From Xylophilus rhododendri (GTDB taxonomy: Bacteria > Pseudomonadota > Gammaproteobacteria > Burkholderiales > Burkholderiaceae_C): a DNA stretch of 64,000 nucleotides. Every line of letters starts with the position of its first letter. Within the stretch, counting starts at the first letter, position 1. A program made the position numbers and the translations under genes. Positions 46,405-55,120 of the stretch are shown here, piece by piece. The DNA is taken from contig NZ_CP047650.1 of assembly GCF_009906855.1 (NCBI RefSeq), forward strand, positions 2,418,001-2,482,000, given 5' to 3'. The notes below the pieces were generated by a model. It was not told the origin of the DNA. It saw only the letters and a program-made list of their open reading frames with translations, and did not search any database.

Positions 46405-47103
46405 TCAGCGGGCTCCCCGTGCGCTCAGGCGGCGGGTCCAGACGTGGCCCAGGCCCATGATGAGGAAGGAGAAGGTCCAGTAGAAGAGGGAGGCGATGGC
46501 GAAGGCCTCGAAGGTGCGGAAACTCTCGTTCTCCACCTGGTGGCTGGCATAGGTCATCTCGGCCACGCCGATGGCCATGGCCAGGCTGGTGGACTTGAAG
46601 AGGCCGAGCGACTGGTTGATGAGCGGCGGCACCGCCACCTTCAGCGCCTGCGGCAGGATCACCTTGCGCATGGCTGAGGCGTAGCTCAGGCCCAGCGCCC
46701 GCGCCGCTTCCAGCTGCGAGGGCGGCAGCGAGCGGATGCCGCTGCGCAGGTCTTCCGACATGTAGGCGGCGGCGTTCAGCGACAGCGCCAGCGTGGCGAA
46801 GATGAACTCGCTGCCGGTGGCGTTGATCCACTGCTGCCAGGCTTCGGGCAGCAGCTGCGGCACGCCGAAGTACCAGATGAAGAGCTGCACCAGCCCCGGC
46901 ACGTTGCGGTGGTAGCCGACGAAGGCGGCCGAGGCCGCCTGCAGCGCACGCAGGCCCGAGGACCGCGCCGCGGCGATCAGCAGCGACAGCAGGAAGCCGA
47001 TGAGCCAGGAGGCCGCGAACAGCATCAGGGTCTTGGCCGCGCCGGCGATCAGCCAGTCGAGATAGCGTCCTTGCAGGATCGCGGAGAAGTCCAGGGATAG
47101 CAT
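46405..47103 (-). CDS. Amino acid ABC transporter permease, GltJ-like
   Basis: A 232-residue HisMQ-type permease. The start is the ATG at 47103 (MLSLDFSAILQGRYLDWLIAGAAKTL); the longer open frame runs into the receptor gene. It has about five membrane segments, NVPGLVQLFIWYFGVPQLLPEA, and the EAA loop EAARALGLSYASAMRKVILPQA. It starts 22 bases after the receptor stop. The order receptor-permease-permease-ATPase is that of gltIJKL. Confidence 0.92.
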   Translation of the reverse strand: MLSLDFSAILQGRYLDWLIAGAAKTLMLFAASWLIGFLLSLLIAAARSSGLRALQAASAAFVGYHRNVPGLVQLFIWYFGVPQLLPEAWQQWINATGSEFIFATLALSLNAAAYMSEDLRSGIRSLPPSQLEAARALGLSYASAMRKVILPQALKVAVPPLINQSLGLFKSTSLAMAIGVAEMTYASHQVENESFRTFEAFAIASLFYWTFSFLIMGLGHVWTRRLSARGAR

Positions 47104-47125
47104 GCGTGCTTCGAAGGCTGGCGGC

Positions 47126-47956
47126 TTACAGCGCCGAGATGGGCGTGAGCTTCTTGTCGCGCGGGATGTTGTACTTGGTCTGCGGGCCGTACCACTTGGT
47201 CCACATCGCATCCAGCTCGCCGGAGGCTTCCATCTCGGCCAGGGCCTTGTTCACGGCGGCCAGCAGCTCGGGCTCGCCCTTCTTCACGCCAAGCGCGGTG
47301 GCTTCGTAGGCCAGGGTTTCGTCGAGGAACTTGAACTTGCCGCCCGATTCGTTGACGAAACGCACGCCCGAGGCCTGGGCGATGGCGAAGCCCTGGGCCT
47401 TGCCCTGCGACAGGGCGAGGAAGGCGGTGGGGCTGTCCTGGAAGGTCACGACCTCGGCGGCGGGGATGGCGCGGCGGGTGTAGAGCTCGGGGGTGGAACC
47501 CTTGTTGGCGCTGATCTTCTTGCCGGCCAGGTCGGCGAACTTGGTGATGCCGGAGTTGGTGGCGACCATGATCTTCAGCGGGATCTGGTAGTGCGAGGAG
47601 GTGAAGGCGATCTGCTCGGCGCGCTCCTTGGTGTAGCCCAGGGCGGCGGCGACCAGGTCCACGCGGCCCAGGCCCAGCTCGGGGATACGCGCTTCCACGG
47701 TCACCGGCTTGTGTTCCATCTTCACGCCCAGGTGCTTGGCGACGGCGGCGCAGGTGTCCACGTCGAAACCGACGTACTGGCGGGTGGCCGGGTCCTGGAA
47801 GGCCAGCGGCTCGGAGCCCGACAGGGTGGCGCAGACCAGGGTGCCGCGGGACTGGATGTCCTTCAGGCGGTCGGCATGGGCGGTGCCGGCGAAGGCCAGG
47901 GCGGCGACGGCGACGGTCAGGCCGGAGCGCAGGAAGCCGGAGAGGGAACGGGTCAT
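47126..47956 (-). CDS. Amino acid ABC transporter substrate-binding protein, GltI-like
   Basis: A 276-residue family-3 solute receptor with a Sec signal (about 1-28, VAVAALAFAGTAHA, cleavage before DRL). The mature part has GTLVCATLSGSEPLAFQD, YVGFDVDTCAAVAKHLGV, LVAAALGYTKERAEQIAFTS and the C-terminal GELDAMWTKWYGP. GltI-like receptors bind glutamate/aspartate. It is the first gene of the operon, 41 bases downstream of a 21-bp palindrome that looks like an IclR operator. The aldolase and aminotransferase downstream suggest a substituted acidic amino acid as ligand. Confidence 0.92.
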   Translation of the reverse strand: MTRSLSGFLRSGLTVAVAALAFAGTAHADRLKDIQSRGTLVCATLSGSEPLAFQDPATRQYVGFDVDTCAAVAKHLGVKMEHKPVTVEARIPELGLGRVDLVAAALGYTKERAEQIAFTSSHYQIPLKIMVATNSGITKFADLAGKKISANKGSTPELYTRRAIPAAEVVTFQDSPTAFLALSQGKAQGFAIAQASGVRFVNESGGKFKFLDETLAYEATALGVKKGEPELLAAVNKALAEMEASGELDAMWTKWYGPQTKYNIPRDKKLTPISAL

Positions 47957-47996
47957 GTGTCGGGTCCTTCAGTGGTTGTGAGCGAGAGCTTATCAA

Positions 47997-48017
47997 TTTC
48001 ATACGTAGCGTATGAAA
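47997..48017. promoter_or_regulatory. 21-bp palindromic operator candidate upstream of the importer operon
   Basis: TTTCATACG and CGTATGAAA are perfect 9-bp inverted arms around TAG. The site is 41 bases upstream of the receptor start and 157 bases after the end of the IclR gene. Its size and its TTTCA/TGAAA ends resemble KdgR-like IclR-family operators, so autolocal control by the IclR protein is likely. Confidence 0.65.
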
Positions 48018-48173
48018 AAACATGATGCGTGCAAACCCTGTGCCAGGGCGTGGCCGGCCGGGGCGCGGCAGCATGCGCCCCGTGCCGCGGAAATGCACGC
48101 GTGTTTGCACCACGCCAGGGCTTTCGGGCCCGGCCGTGGTGCATCGGAACGGTTGCGGAAAAGCTGCGCCGGC

Positions 48174-48917
48174 TCAGTCCAGGCGCGGTACCCGCGGGCA
48201 GCCGAGCAGCGAGGCCAGGCCCAGGGCCTGCTGCAGCAGCAGCTTGCGCACGGCAGGGTCCTGCACGTCGAAACGCAGCTTGGGGCCGGAGATGGTGAGG
48301 GCGCCGACCAGCTGGGCATCCTGCCCCAGCACCGGCGCGGAGATGGAGGCCGACCATTCGTCCAGGATGCCGGCGGACTGGCGCACGATGCTGCCCGGGT
48401 CCTCGGCCGGATAGCCCTGGCCCTCGGCGAAGTCGCGCAGCACCTGGTCGGTGGAGGTTTCGTTCAGCGGCACGACCCGGCCGGCGTTCACGCTGACACG
48501 CAGGGCGTGCGGCGAATCCTGGCGGTACAGGCACAGCCGGGTCTCGCCCTCGCGCACGTAGAAGGAGGCGCTCTCGCTGGTCAGCTCGACGATGCGGGTG
48601 AGCACCGGCAGCACGTAGGAGGAGAGTTCGAAGCCCTTCTCGTAGCTCTGCCCCAGCTGGTAGAGGCGCGAGCCGAGCTGGTAGCGGCCGTCGGCGCGGC
48701 GGTGCACATAGTGCATGGACTCCAGCGTGAGCATGTAGCGCAGGATGACGCTGCGGAACAGGCCGGTGCGGTCTTCCAGGTCCTTGAGCTTGAGCGGACC
48801 GTCCTTCTGCAGGAAGGCATCCAGGATGGACAGGGTGCGCTCGACGGCTGCAACGGAACGGTCGACTTCGGGCGTTTTCTGGGTGGCCATGTGTTTGGGG
48901 CGGGAAGCGGGCTGCAT
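48174..48917 (-). CDS. IclR-family transcriptional regulator
   Basis: A 247-residue IclR-type regulator with HTH at about 25-85 (ERTLSILDAFLQKDGPLKLKDLEDRTGLFRSVILRYMLTLE, in parts LKLKDLEDRTGLFRSVILRY) and an effector domain with YEKGFELSSYVLPVL and RQDSPHALRV. It is the furthest upstream gene of the minus-strand catabolic set 42.1-48.9 kb. The palindrome at 47997-48017 lies between it and the importer and is its probable target. An internal ATG at 48890 would remove nine residues and is a possible alternative start. Confidence 0.9.
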   Translation of the reverse strand: MQPASRPKHMATQKTPEVDRSVAAVERTLSILDAFLQKDGPLKLKDLEDRTGLFRSVILRYMLTLESMHYVHRRADGRYQLGSRLYQLGQSYEKGFELSSYVLPVLTRIVELTSESASFYVREGETRLCLYRQDSPHALRVSVNAGRVVPLNETSTDQVLRDFAEGQGYPAEDPGSIVRQSAGILDEWSASISAPVLGQDAQLVGALTISGPKLRFDVQDPAVRKLLLQQALGLASLLGCPRVPRLD

Positions 48918-48956
48918 GTTAGTGGATATGCGCCTGCGCCGCGCCGGCCCAGCCGC

Positions 48957-49826
48957 TCAGCCCAGCGCCTGGTGCATGGCCTCGCGCAGCGCCTCCAGCG
49001 CCCGGCTGTCGCCGTCGAGCTTGCGGCTGACCAGCGAGACCTGCACGAAGGGCGCGTCCGCGCCCAGCGGCAGCACCCGCACCGGATGGGCCTTGAGCAG
49101 CGCCGGATCGGCCACCTGCAGCACCGACACCCCCAGCCCCGCGCTGACCATGGCGACGATGGCCGCCGGGCTGCCCGCCTCCAGCGTGCCGCGGATGTCG
49201 CCCACCTGGCCGGCCACGTAGCGCGCGGCCACGGCGCCAGTGGCCGTCTGGCGGTCGTAGCGGATCCATTCGTAGCGCTGGAACAGCGCGGCGGGCGTGG
49301 CCTCGGTGCTCTCGGGCGGGGCGATCAGCACCAGCTCCAGGCGCAGCAGGTCGTCCCAGCGCAGGTGCGAGGCGGCGCCCTCGTCGGCCTGGCGGCCGAC
49401 CAGGCCGGCATCGATCTCGCCGGCCTTGACCGAGGCTGTCAGCTGGGTGGAGCTGCCGCGCGACAGCAGCAGCTGCAGGCGCGGATGGCGTTCGCGCAGG
49501 GTGCGCACCATGCCGGGCAGCAGCAGGGGCTGCATCTGCTCGATCACACCGATGCGCAGCGTGCCCTCCACCGCCAGCCCATTGCCCTTGCGCAGGGCCT
49601 TCAGGCCGCCCAGCATCGGCCGCGCCAGCGCCGCGATCTCTTCTGCCAGCGGCATCGGCCGGGGCTGCGCGCCGGAGCGGTCGAAGAGGGGCCGGCCCAC
49701 GTACAGCTCCAGCTGCTTCATGCGCATGCTGATGGCGCTGGGCGTGAGCTGCAGCTCGCGCGCGGCCACGGCGAAACTGCCGCAGCGCAGGATGGCGTCC
49801 AGGGCCTCGAAGTTCTCCAGCTTCAT
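48957..49826 (-). CDS. LysR-family transcriptional regulator
   Basis: A 289-residue LysR-type regulator: HTH at about 2-60 (EALDAILRCGSFAVAARELQLTPSAISMRMKQLE, in parts CGSFAVAARELQLTPSAISM) and an effector domain. It has the ArgP/IciA-like opening rather than the Nac type. It diverges from the dioxygenase gene over 106 bp with a TTTGA/TCAAA dyad, the usual LysR geometry, and so probably regulates it. Confidence 0.9.
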   Translation of the reverse strand: MKLENFEALDAILRCGSFAVAARELQLTPSAISMRMKQLELYVGRPLFDRSGAQPRPMPLAEEIAALARPMLGGLKALRKGNGLAVEGTLRIGVIEQMQPLLLPGMVRTLRERHPRLQLLLSRGSSTQLTASVKAGEIDAGLVGRQADEGAASHLRWDDLLRLELVLIAPPESTEATPAALFQRYEWIRYDRQTATGAVAARYVAGQVGDIRGTLEAGSPAAIVAMVSAGLGVSVLQVADPALLKAHPVRVLPLGADAPFVQVSLVSRKLDGDSRALEALREAMHQALG

Positions 49827-49834
49827 TCAATAAC

Positions 49835-49853
49835 TTTGATGTGGGGGGTCAAA
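49835..49853. promoter_or_regulatory. LysR-type dyad between LysR and dioxygenase genes
   Basis: TTTGA (49835-49839) and TCAAA (49849-49853) flank nine bases, mostly G. The dyad starts 9 bases upstream of the LysR start codon and lies 80 bases before the dioxygenase start. It is a plausible autoregulatory or recognition site. Confidence 0.45.
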
Positions 49854-49932
49854 ACACCGAGCTAGGCCGGATGGGGCAGGCTGCCTAGACTTTTGGCACC
49901 AGCCCGCAAGCTCCATTCGAAAGCCAAGAGAT

Positions 49933-51050
49933 ATGACCCTCGCCACCCGCCCGCAAGCCTGGACCGCCGCCGAGGCACAGGCCGACCCGTCCTGGATTCT
50001 GCGCCTGGACGCCGCCCAGGCCGACGACGTGCGTGCCGCCCTGCGCCATGCCGCCGCCCTGGACAAACCCCTGCTCGACATGGTGCAGGCCGACTTCCCC
50101 CTGGCCCCGCCACCCAGGCCCTGCTGCGCCAGGCCATCGCCACCACCCAGCAGCGCTGGGGCATGTGCCTGTTGAAGGGCTTTCCCACGGACGACTGGAC
50201 CGAAACCGAGACCCGCCTGGCCTACTGGGGCCTGGGCCTGTACATGGGCGTGGGCCGCACGCAGAACCGCGCCAGCGAGTTCATCAACGATGTGCGTGAT
50301 GCCGGCGGCTCCTACAAGGTCAAGGGCGGCCGCGGCTACAACACCAATGCCAAGCTCGATTTCCATACCGATTCCTGCGACGTCGTCGCACTGATCTGCC
50401 GGCGCACCGCCAAGTCCGGCGGCAGCAGCAAGGTGGTCAGCACCATCGCCCTGCGCGACGAGGTACAGCGCCTGCGGCCCGACCTGCTGGCCGTGCTGGA
50501 ACAGCCCTTCTTCCACACCTACCAGGGCACGCAGGACGCCAGCCAGCCGCCCTTCTATCCGCTGCCCATCTTCGGACAGCAGGGCGAATTCTTCTGCGGC
50601 CGCACCAACCGCAAGAACATCGACGGCGCCTTGCGCGACTTCCCCGAGATCCCGCGCCTGACGCCGCAGCAGCTCGAAGCCATCGACCTGCTCGAAGAAC
50701 TGATGGCCAGCGACAAGCTCTGCTTCGGCATGGAGCTCGAACGCGGCGACCTGCAGCTGCTCAACAACTTCGTGATCCTGCATTCGCGCACCGCCTTCGA
50801 GGACTTCGAGGAGCCCGACCTCAAGCGCCACCTGCTGCGCCTGTGGCTGGCCGTGCCCGGCTCGCAGCCGCTGCCCGAGGACTGGGAGGTCTACTTCATC
50901 GACGGCCGGGCCGGCGCCCTGCGCGGCGGCGTGCGCGGCAGCTCGATCACACCCGAGTTCCTGGCCTACGAGAAACGCCAGGCCGATGCCCTGGGCATGC
51001 CCAACAAGCCCTGGGCGCCCAAGGTGCTCAAGGAGGCCGTGGCCGCCTGA
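49933..51050 (+). pseudogene. TauD/TfdA-family Fe(II)/2OG dioxygenase, single-base frameshift
   Basis: Coding continues across two frames. Frame one gives MTLATRPQAWTAAEAQADPS to VQADFPLA; frame three continues PATQALLRQAIATTQQRWGM to the TGA at 51050. They join near 50105-50112, where one G seems to be missing after CCCCG, so about 372 residues would be restored. The iron ligands are in the second part: H and D of FHTDSCD (codons at 50364 and 50370) and the distal histidine of ILHSRTAF (50781); the arginine of RHLLRLWL would bind 2-oxoglutarate. Codon use and motifs are intact on both sides, so the shift is either very recent or an assembly error. The dyad and divergent LysR gene point to regulated expression. 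Confidence 0.85.
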
Positions 51051-51059
51051 CCTTTTTCC

Positions 51060-51082
51060 GAAGCCCGTGCAAGGCGGGCTTC
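51060..51082 (+). terminator. Terminator hairpin after the dioxygenase gene
   Basis: GAAGCCCG and CGGGCTTC form a perfect 8-bp stem around TGCAAGG, 10 bases after the dioxygenase stop, followed by GTTCTTGCTT, a mixed T-rich tail. The remaining 240 bases to hyuA hold the hyuA promoter region and nothing else I can support. Confidence 0.6.
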
Positions 51083-51322
51083 GTTCTTGCTTGATGCCTG
51101 CAGGCCGCCGGCATCGCCCGGCCCGCCCGGGCTCCCCCGCTCCTCCCATCGAAGGCTCCCGCCGCCCATCCTGCCCAGCGCCGCTGGCAGGGTGACGCCG
51201 GTGCTGGGCGGCCCTCGACTGTTCGCGATTCACGAAAAAACACGCCGTTTTATTCGTTGGATTTGCCGGGCGCCACTTCCCAGAATGAAGCCATGCAAAA
51301 GCATTCATCAGGAGCAAACGGC

Positions 51323-53422
51323 GTGTCGAACTGGGCCATCGGAATTGATATCGGAGGGACCTTCACGGATGTGGTGGCCCTGGACTACGAAGACGGTGCG
51401 CTGCGCACACTCAAGGTGCTCACCACCCACGGCGACCCCGCCCGCGGCGTGGCAGAAGGCGTGGAGCGGCTGATCGCCGAGCACGCCATCGAGGCCGCCA
51501 GGGTGGGCCGCGTGGTGCATGCCACCACCCTCTTCACCAACGCGCTGATCGAGCGCCGCGGCGCCCGCACCGGGCTGATCGCCACCGAGGGTTTTCGCGA
51601 CGTGCTGGAGATCGGCAACGAGCGCAAGTACGACCTCTACGACCTCAACATCGAGGCGGCCCCGGCCCTGGTGCCGCGCCGGCTGCGCGCCGAGATCGGC
51701 GCCCGCATGAACCACCGCGGCGAGGAGATCCGCCCGGTCGATGCCGAAGAGGTGAAGGCGGTGGTACGGGACCTGCTGGCCCAGGACGTGGATTCCATCG
51801 CCATCTGCCTGCTGCACGCCTATGCCGACGGCCGCCACGAGCGGGCGGTGCGCGACATCGTGCTGGCCCACGCGCCGCAGATGGACATCACCCTGTCCAG
51901 CGAAGTCGCCCCGGTGATCCGCGAATTCGAGCGCGGCTCCACCACCGTGGCCAATGCCTACATCAAGCCCCTGGCCAACCGCTACCTGGCCAGCCTGCAG
52001 CGCCGCCTGGCCGCGCTGGGCCTGCCTGCGGACGTGCTGATGATGCTGTCCAACGGCGGCCTCTCGCACCTGGACGAAGCCCGGCGCACCCCCATCGAGC
52101 TGCTGGAATCCGGCCCGGCGGCCGGCGCCATCTCCGCCTCGCACCACAGCCTGCGCGACGGCCAGGCCAATCTGCTGGCCTTCGACATGGGCGGCACCAC
52201 CGCCAAGCTCTGCCTGGTGGAGAACGGCAAGCCGGCCATCGCCTACAGCTTCGAGGCGGCGCGGCAGAAGCGTTTCGCCGAGGGCTCTGGCCTGCCGATC
52301 CGCATCACCACCATCGACCTGATCGAGATCGGCGCGGGCGGCGGCAGCATCGCCCACCGCGACGCGCTGGGTCTGATGAAGGTGGGGCCGCAGAGCGCCG
52401 GCTCCGAGCCCGGCCCGGCCTGCTACGGCCTGGGCGGCACGGCGCCCACGGTCACCGATGCCAACCTGGTGCTGGGCTATCTGAATGCCGAGTACTTCGC
52501 CGGCGGCACCATGAAGATCGACCTGGGCGAGGCGAAGAAGGCCATCGCCGCCCTGGGCGAACAGCTGGGCCGCCCGGCCGCCGAGGTGGCCTGGGGCATC
52601 CACGACATCGTGGCCGAGAACATGGCCGGCGCCGCCCGGGTGCATGTGGCCGAGCGCGGCCGCGATCCGCGCGATTTTGTGCTGCTCTGCACCGGCGGCG
52701 GCGGGCCGCTGCACTCCTACTACGTGGCGCAGAAGATCGGCGTGAAGACCATCATCTGCCCGCCCGCGGCCGGCGTGGCCTCGGCCTACGGCCTGCTGGT
52801 GGCCCCCGCCCGGGCCGATCGCTCGCGCACCGCCAGCGTGCGGCCGATGAGCGATCCGCTTGAGGTGCTGGAAGCCTCCTTCGCCGAACTCGAAGCCCAG
52901 GTCTGCGCCGTGCTGGCGCCGCTGGACGACACCTTCGGCCCGGTGCGCCTCGGCCGCAACGCCGACGGCCGTTTCGTCGGCCAGGGCTTCAACCTCACCG
53001 TGCGCCTGCCCGACGGCCCTTATGCCGGCCCCGGCGCGGCCGACACCGCCGCCATGCGCGCGGCGCTGACCCGCGCCTTCGAAAGCGGCTACCGCGACAA
53101 GTTCGGCCGCACCCCGCCGGACGTGCCGGTGGAGCTGGTCAACCTGCGTGTCACCGCCGAGGCGCCGCCGCGCCAGCAGCCCGGCAGCGCCTTCCTGGCC
53201 GAGGCCGCGCAGGCCGAGCCCAAGGCGCACCGGCCGGTGTACTTCCGCGAACTCGACCGCCATGTCGACACCCCCATCTACGACCGCGCCGCCCTGGCCG
53301 CGGGCTTCGACCGGCGCGGCCCGCTGCTGGTGGAAGACGAAGGCTCCACCCTGGTGGTGGGCCCCCTGGGCCGGGTGCGCCAGCTGGCCACCGGCAACCT
53401 GGTCATCGACATCGGAGCCTGA
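51323..53422 (+). CDS. Hydantoinase/oxoprolinase family protein HyuA
   Basis: A 699-residue HyuA-type subunit (N-methylhydantoinase A/acetone carboxylase beta-like). The ATP-grasp-like actin-fold phosphate loop GIDIGGTFTD is at about 7-16. Other landmarks are HATTLFTNALIERRGARTGL, LSSEVAPVIREFERGSTTVANAYI, FDMGGTTAKLCLVENG and the CTGGGGPLHSYYVAQKIG block. It is ATP-dependent and acts with HyuB to open hydantoin-like or 5-oxoproline rings. The GTG start at 51323 has GGAG eight bases upstream; an ATG at 51293 is also in frame. It starts 6 bases before hyuB. Confidence 0.9.
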   Translation: MSNWAIGIDIGGTFTDVVALDYEDGALRTLKVLTTHGDPARGVAEGVERLIAEHAIEAARVGRVVHATTLFTNALIERRGARTGLIATEGFRDVLEIGNERKYDLYDLNIEAAPALVPRRLRAEIGARMNHRGEEIRPVDAEEVKAVVRDLLAQDVDSIAICLLHAYADGRHERAVRDIVLAHAPQMDITLSSEVAPVIREFERGSTTVANAYIKPLANRYLASLQRRLAALGLPADVLMMLSNGGLSHLDEARRTPIELLESGPAAGAISASHHSLRDGQANLLAFDMGGTTAKLCLVENGKPAIAYSFEAARQKRFAEGSGLPIRITTIDLIEIGAGGGSIAHRDALGLMKVGPQSAGSEPGPACYGLGGTAPTVTDANLVLGYLNAEYFAGGTMKIDLGEAKKAIAALGEQLGRPAAEVAWGIHDIVAENMAGAARVHVAERGRDPRDFVLLCTGGGGPLHSYYVAQKIGVKTIICPPAAGVASAYGLLVAPARADRSRTASVRPMSDPLEVLEASFAELEAQVCAVLAPLDDTFGPVRLGRNADGRFVGQGFNLTVRLPDGPYAGPGAADTAAMRAALTRAFESGYRDKFGRTPPDVPVELVNLRVTAEAPPRQQPGSAFLAEAAQAEPKAHRPVYFRELDRHVDTPIYDRAALAAGFDRRGPLLVEDEGSTLVVGPLGRVRQLATGNLVIDIGA

Positions 53423-53427
53423 GCATC

Positions 53428-55059
53428 ATGGAACGCAAGAACAAAAGCCTGAACGAGGCAGCCGCCGACCCGATCTTCCTGGAGGTCTTCTGGACCCGGC
53501 TGCGCTCGGTGGTCAACGAGGCCGCCAAGCTGATCATCCGCACCTCCTTCTCGACCCTGTCCTCGGAGGCCAACGACTTCGCGGTGGTGGTCACCGACTC
53601 GGCCGGCCGGGCGCTGTCGGAGAACAGCGGCAGCATCCCCTCCTTCATCGGCACCCTGCCGCGCACGGTGCAGGCGGCCATCGCGCATTTCGGCACGGCC
53701 AGCATGCAGCCGGGCGACGTCTACATCACCAACAACCCCTGGATCGGCACCGGCCACCTGAACGATGTGAGCCTGGTCAAGCCGGTCTTCCACGGCGGCC
53801 GGCTGGTGGCCTTCGCCGCCTCGACCGCGCATGTGCCCGACATCGGCGGCCGCATCCGTTCGGTGGACACCCGCGAGCTGTACGAGGAGGGCTTCCACAT
53901 CCCGCTGATGCGCCTGCTGCGCGACGGCGTGGCCGACGAGAGCCTGCTGACCCTGCTGCGCACCAACGTGCGCACGCCGGAGCAGACGGTGGGCGACATC
54001 TGGTCGCAGGTGGCGGCGGTGGAGCTGATGGCCGGCCGCATCGACGACATCCTCGGCGAGTACGAGCTGCCCGGCCTGGACGAACTGGCGCAGGCCCTGT
54101 TCGACCGCAGCGAGGCGGCCATGCGCCAGGCGATCCGCGCCCTGCCCGACGGCGACTACGGCTACGAGATGTCGACCGACGGCTTCGACGACCGCCTGCT
54201 CTTCAAGGTGCAGGTGCGCATCCGCGGCGACGAGATCAGCTGCGACTTCGACGGCAGCTCGCCGCAGCAGCCGCGCGGCATCAACTGCGTCTGGGCCTAT
54301 ACGGCGGCGATGACGGTCTATGCGATCAAGGCGCTGCTGCTGCCGGACCTGTCCAACAACGAGGGGCTGTTCCGCCCGATCAAGGTGCTGGCGCCCGAGG
54401 GCTCGCTGCTCAACCCGCGCCAGCCGGCGCCGGTCGGCGGCCGCTCCTGCACCGGCCACTATGTGCCGACCGTGGTGCTGGGCGCCCTGCATGCGGTGCT
54501 GCCGGACAAGGTCATCGCCGGTGCCGGCTCGCCGCTGTGGGTGGCCAACTTCACCGGCACCCGGCCGGACGGCCGGCCGTTCGCCACCGTGCTCTTCTTC
54601 AACGGCGGCATGGGCGCCTCGGCGCTGAAGGACGGCGCCTCCGTCATGGCCTGGCCGAGCAACATCTCGCCCACGCCGGTGGAGATCGCCGAGCGCGAGT
54701 CGCCGCTGTTCTTCGAGGCCAAGCGCCTGCGCGACGGCTCCGGCGGCGCCGGCCGGCAACGCGGCGGCCTGGGCCAGGAGGTGCGTTTCATCAACCGCCA
54801 CACCGGGCCGCTCACCACCATCTTCATGGCCGAACGCACCAAGGTGCCGGCGCCCGGCATCGGCGGCGGCGGCACCGGCGGGCTGGGCGCGGTGCTGATC
54901 AACGGCGTCGAGATCGACAACCGCAAGCCCTGCGTGCTCCAGCCCGGCGACGAGGTGGTGCTGCGCACGCCCGGCGGCGGCGGCTTCGGCCGGGCCGATG
55001 AACGCAGTGCCGGGCAGCTGCGGCACGACCAGGAACAGGGTTACGCCAGCCTCGCCTGA
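53428..55059 (+). CDS. Hydantoinase B/oxoprolinase family protein HyuB
   Basis: A 543-residue HyuB-type subunit. Family blocks are DPIFLEVFWTRLRSVVNEAAKLIIRTSFSTLSSEANDFAVVV (in parts EVFWTRLRSVVNEAAKLIIR), GDVYITNNPWIGTGHLNDVSLVKPVF with the metal-binding GHLND, the AYTAAMTVYAIKALL region and the C-terminal GGGTGGLG and TPGGGGFG glycine motifs. It forms the catalytic complex with HyuA. The following Bug receptor (61 bases) probably imports the substrate. Confidence 0.92.
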   Translation: MERKNKSLNEAAADPIFLEVFWTRLRSVVNEAAKLIIRTSFSTLSSEANDFAVVVTDSAGRALSENSGSIPSFIGTLPRTVQAAIAHFGTASMQPGDVYITNNPWIGTGHLNDVSLVKPVFHGGRLVAFAASTAHVPDIGGRIRSVDTRELYEEGFHIPLMRLLRDGVADESLLTLLRTNVRTPEQTVGDIWSQVAAVELMAGRIDDILGEYELPGLDELAQALFDRSEAAMRQAIRALPDGDYGYEMSTDGFDDRLLFKVQVRIRGDEISCDFDGSSPQQPRGINCVWAYTAAMTVYAIKALLLPDLSNNEGLFRPIKVLAPEGSLLNPRQPAPVGGRSCTGHYVPTVVLGALHAVLPDKVIAGAGSPLWVANFTGTRPDGRPFATVLFFNGGMGASALKDGASVMAWPSNISPTPVEIAERESPLFFEAKRLRDGSGGAGRQRGGLGQEVRFINRHTGPLTTIFMAERTKVPAPGIGGGGTGGLGAVLINGVEIDNRKPCVLQPGDEVVLRTPGGGGFGRADERSAGQLRHDQEQGYASLA

Positions 55060-55120
55060 AGGCGGGCTGGCCGATCGGCAGGGCGGGCCTTCCGCACCAT
55101 ATGACTCCAGGGAAAAAACG

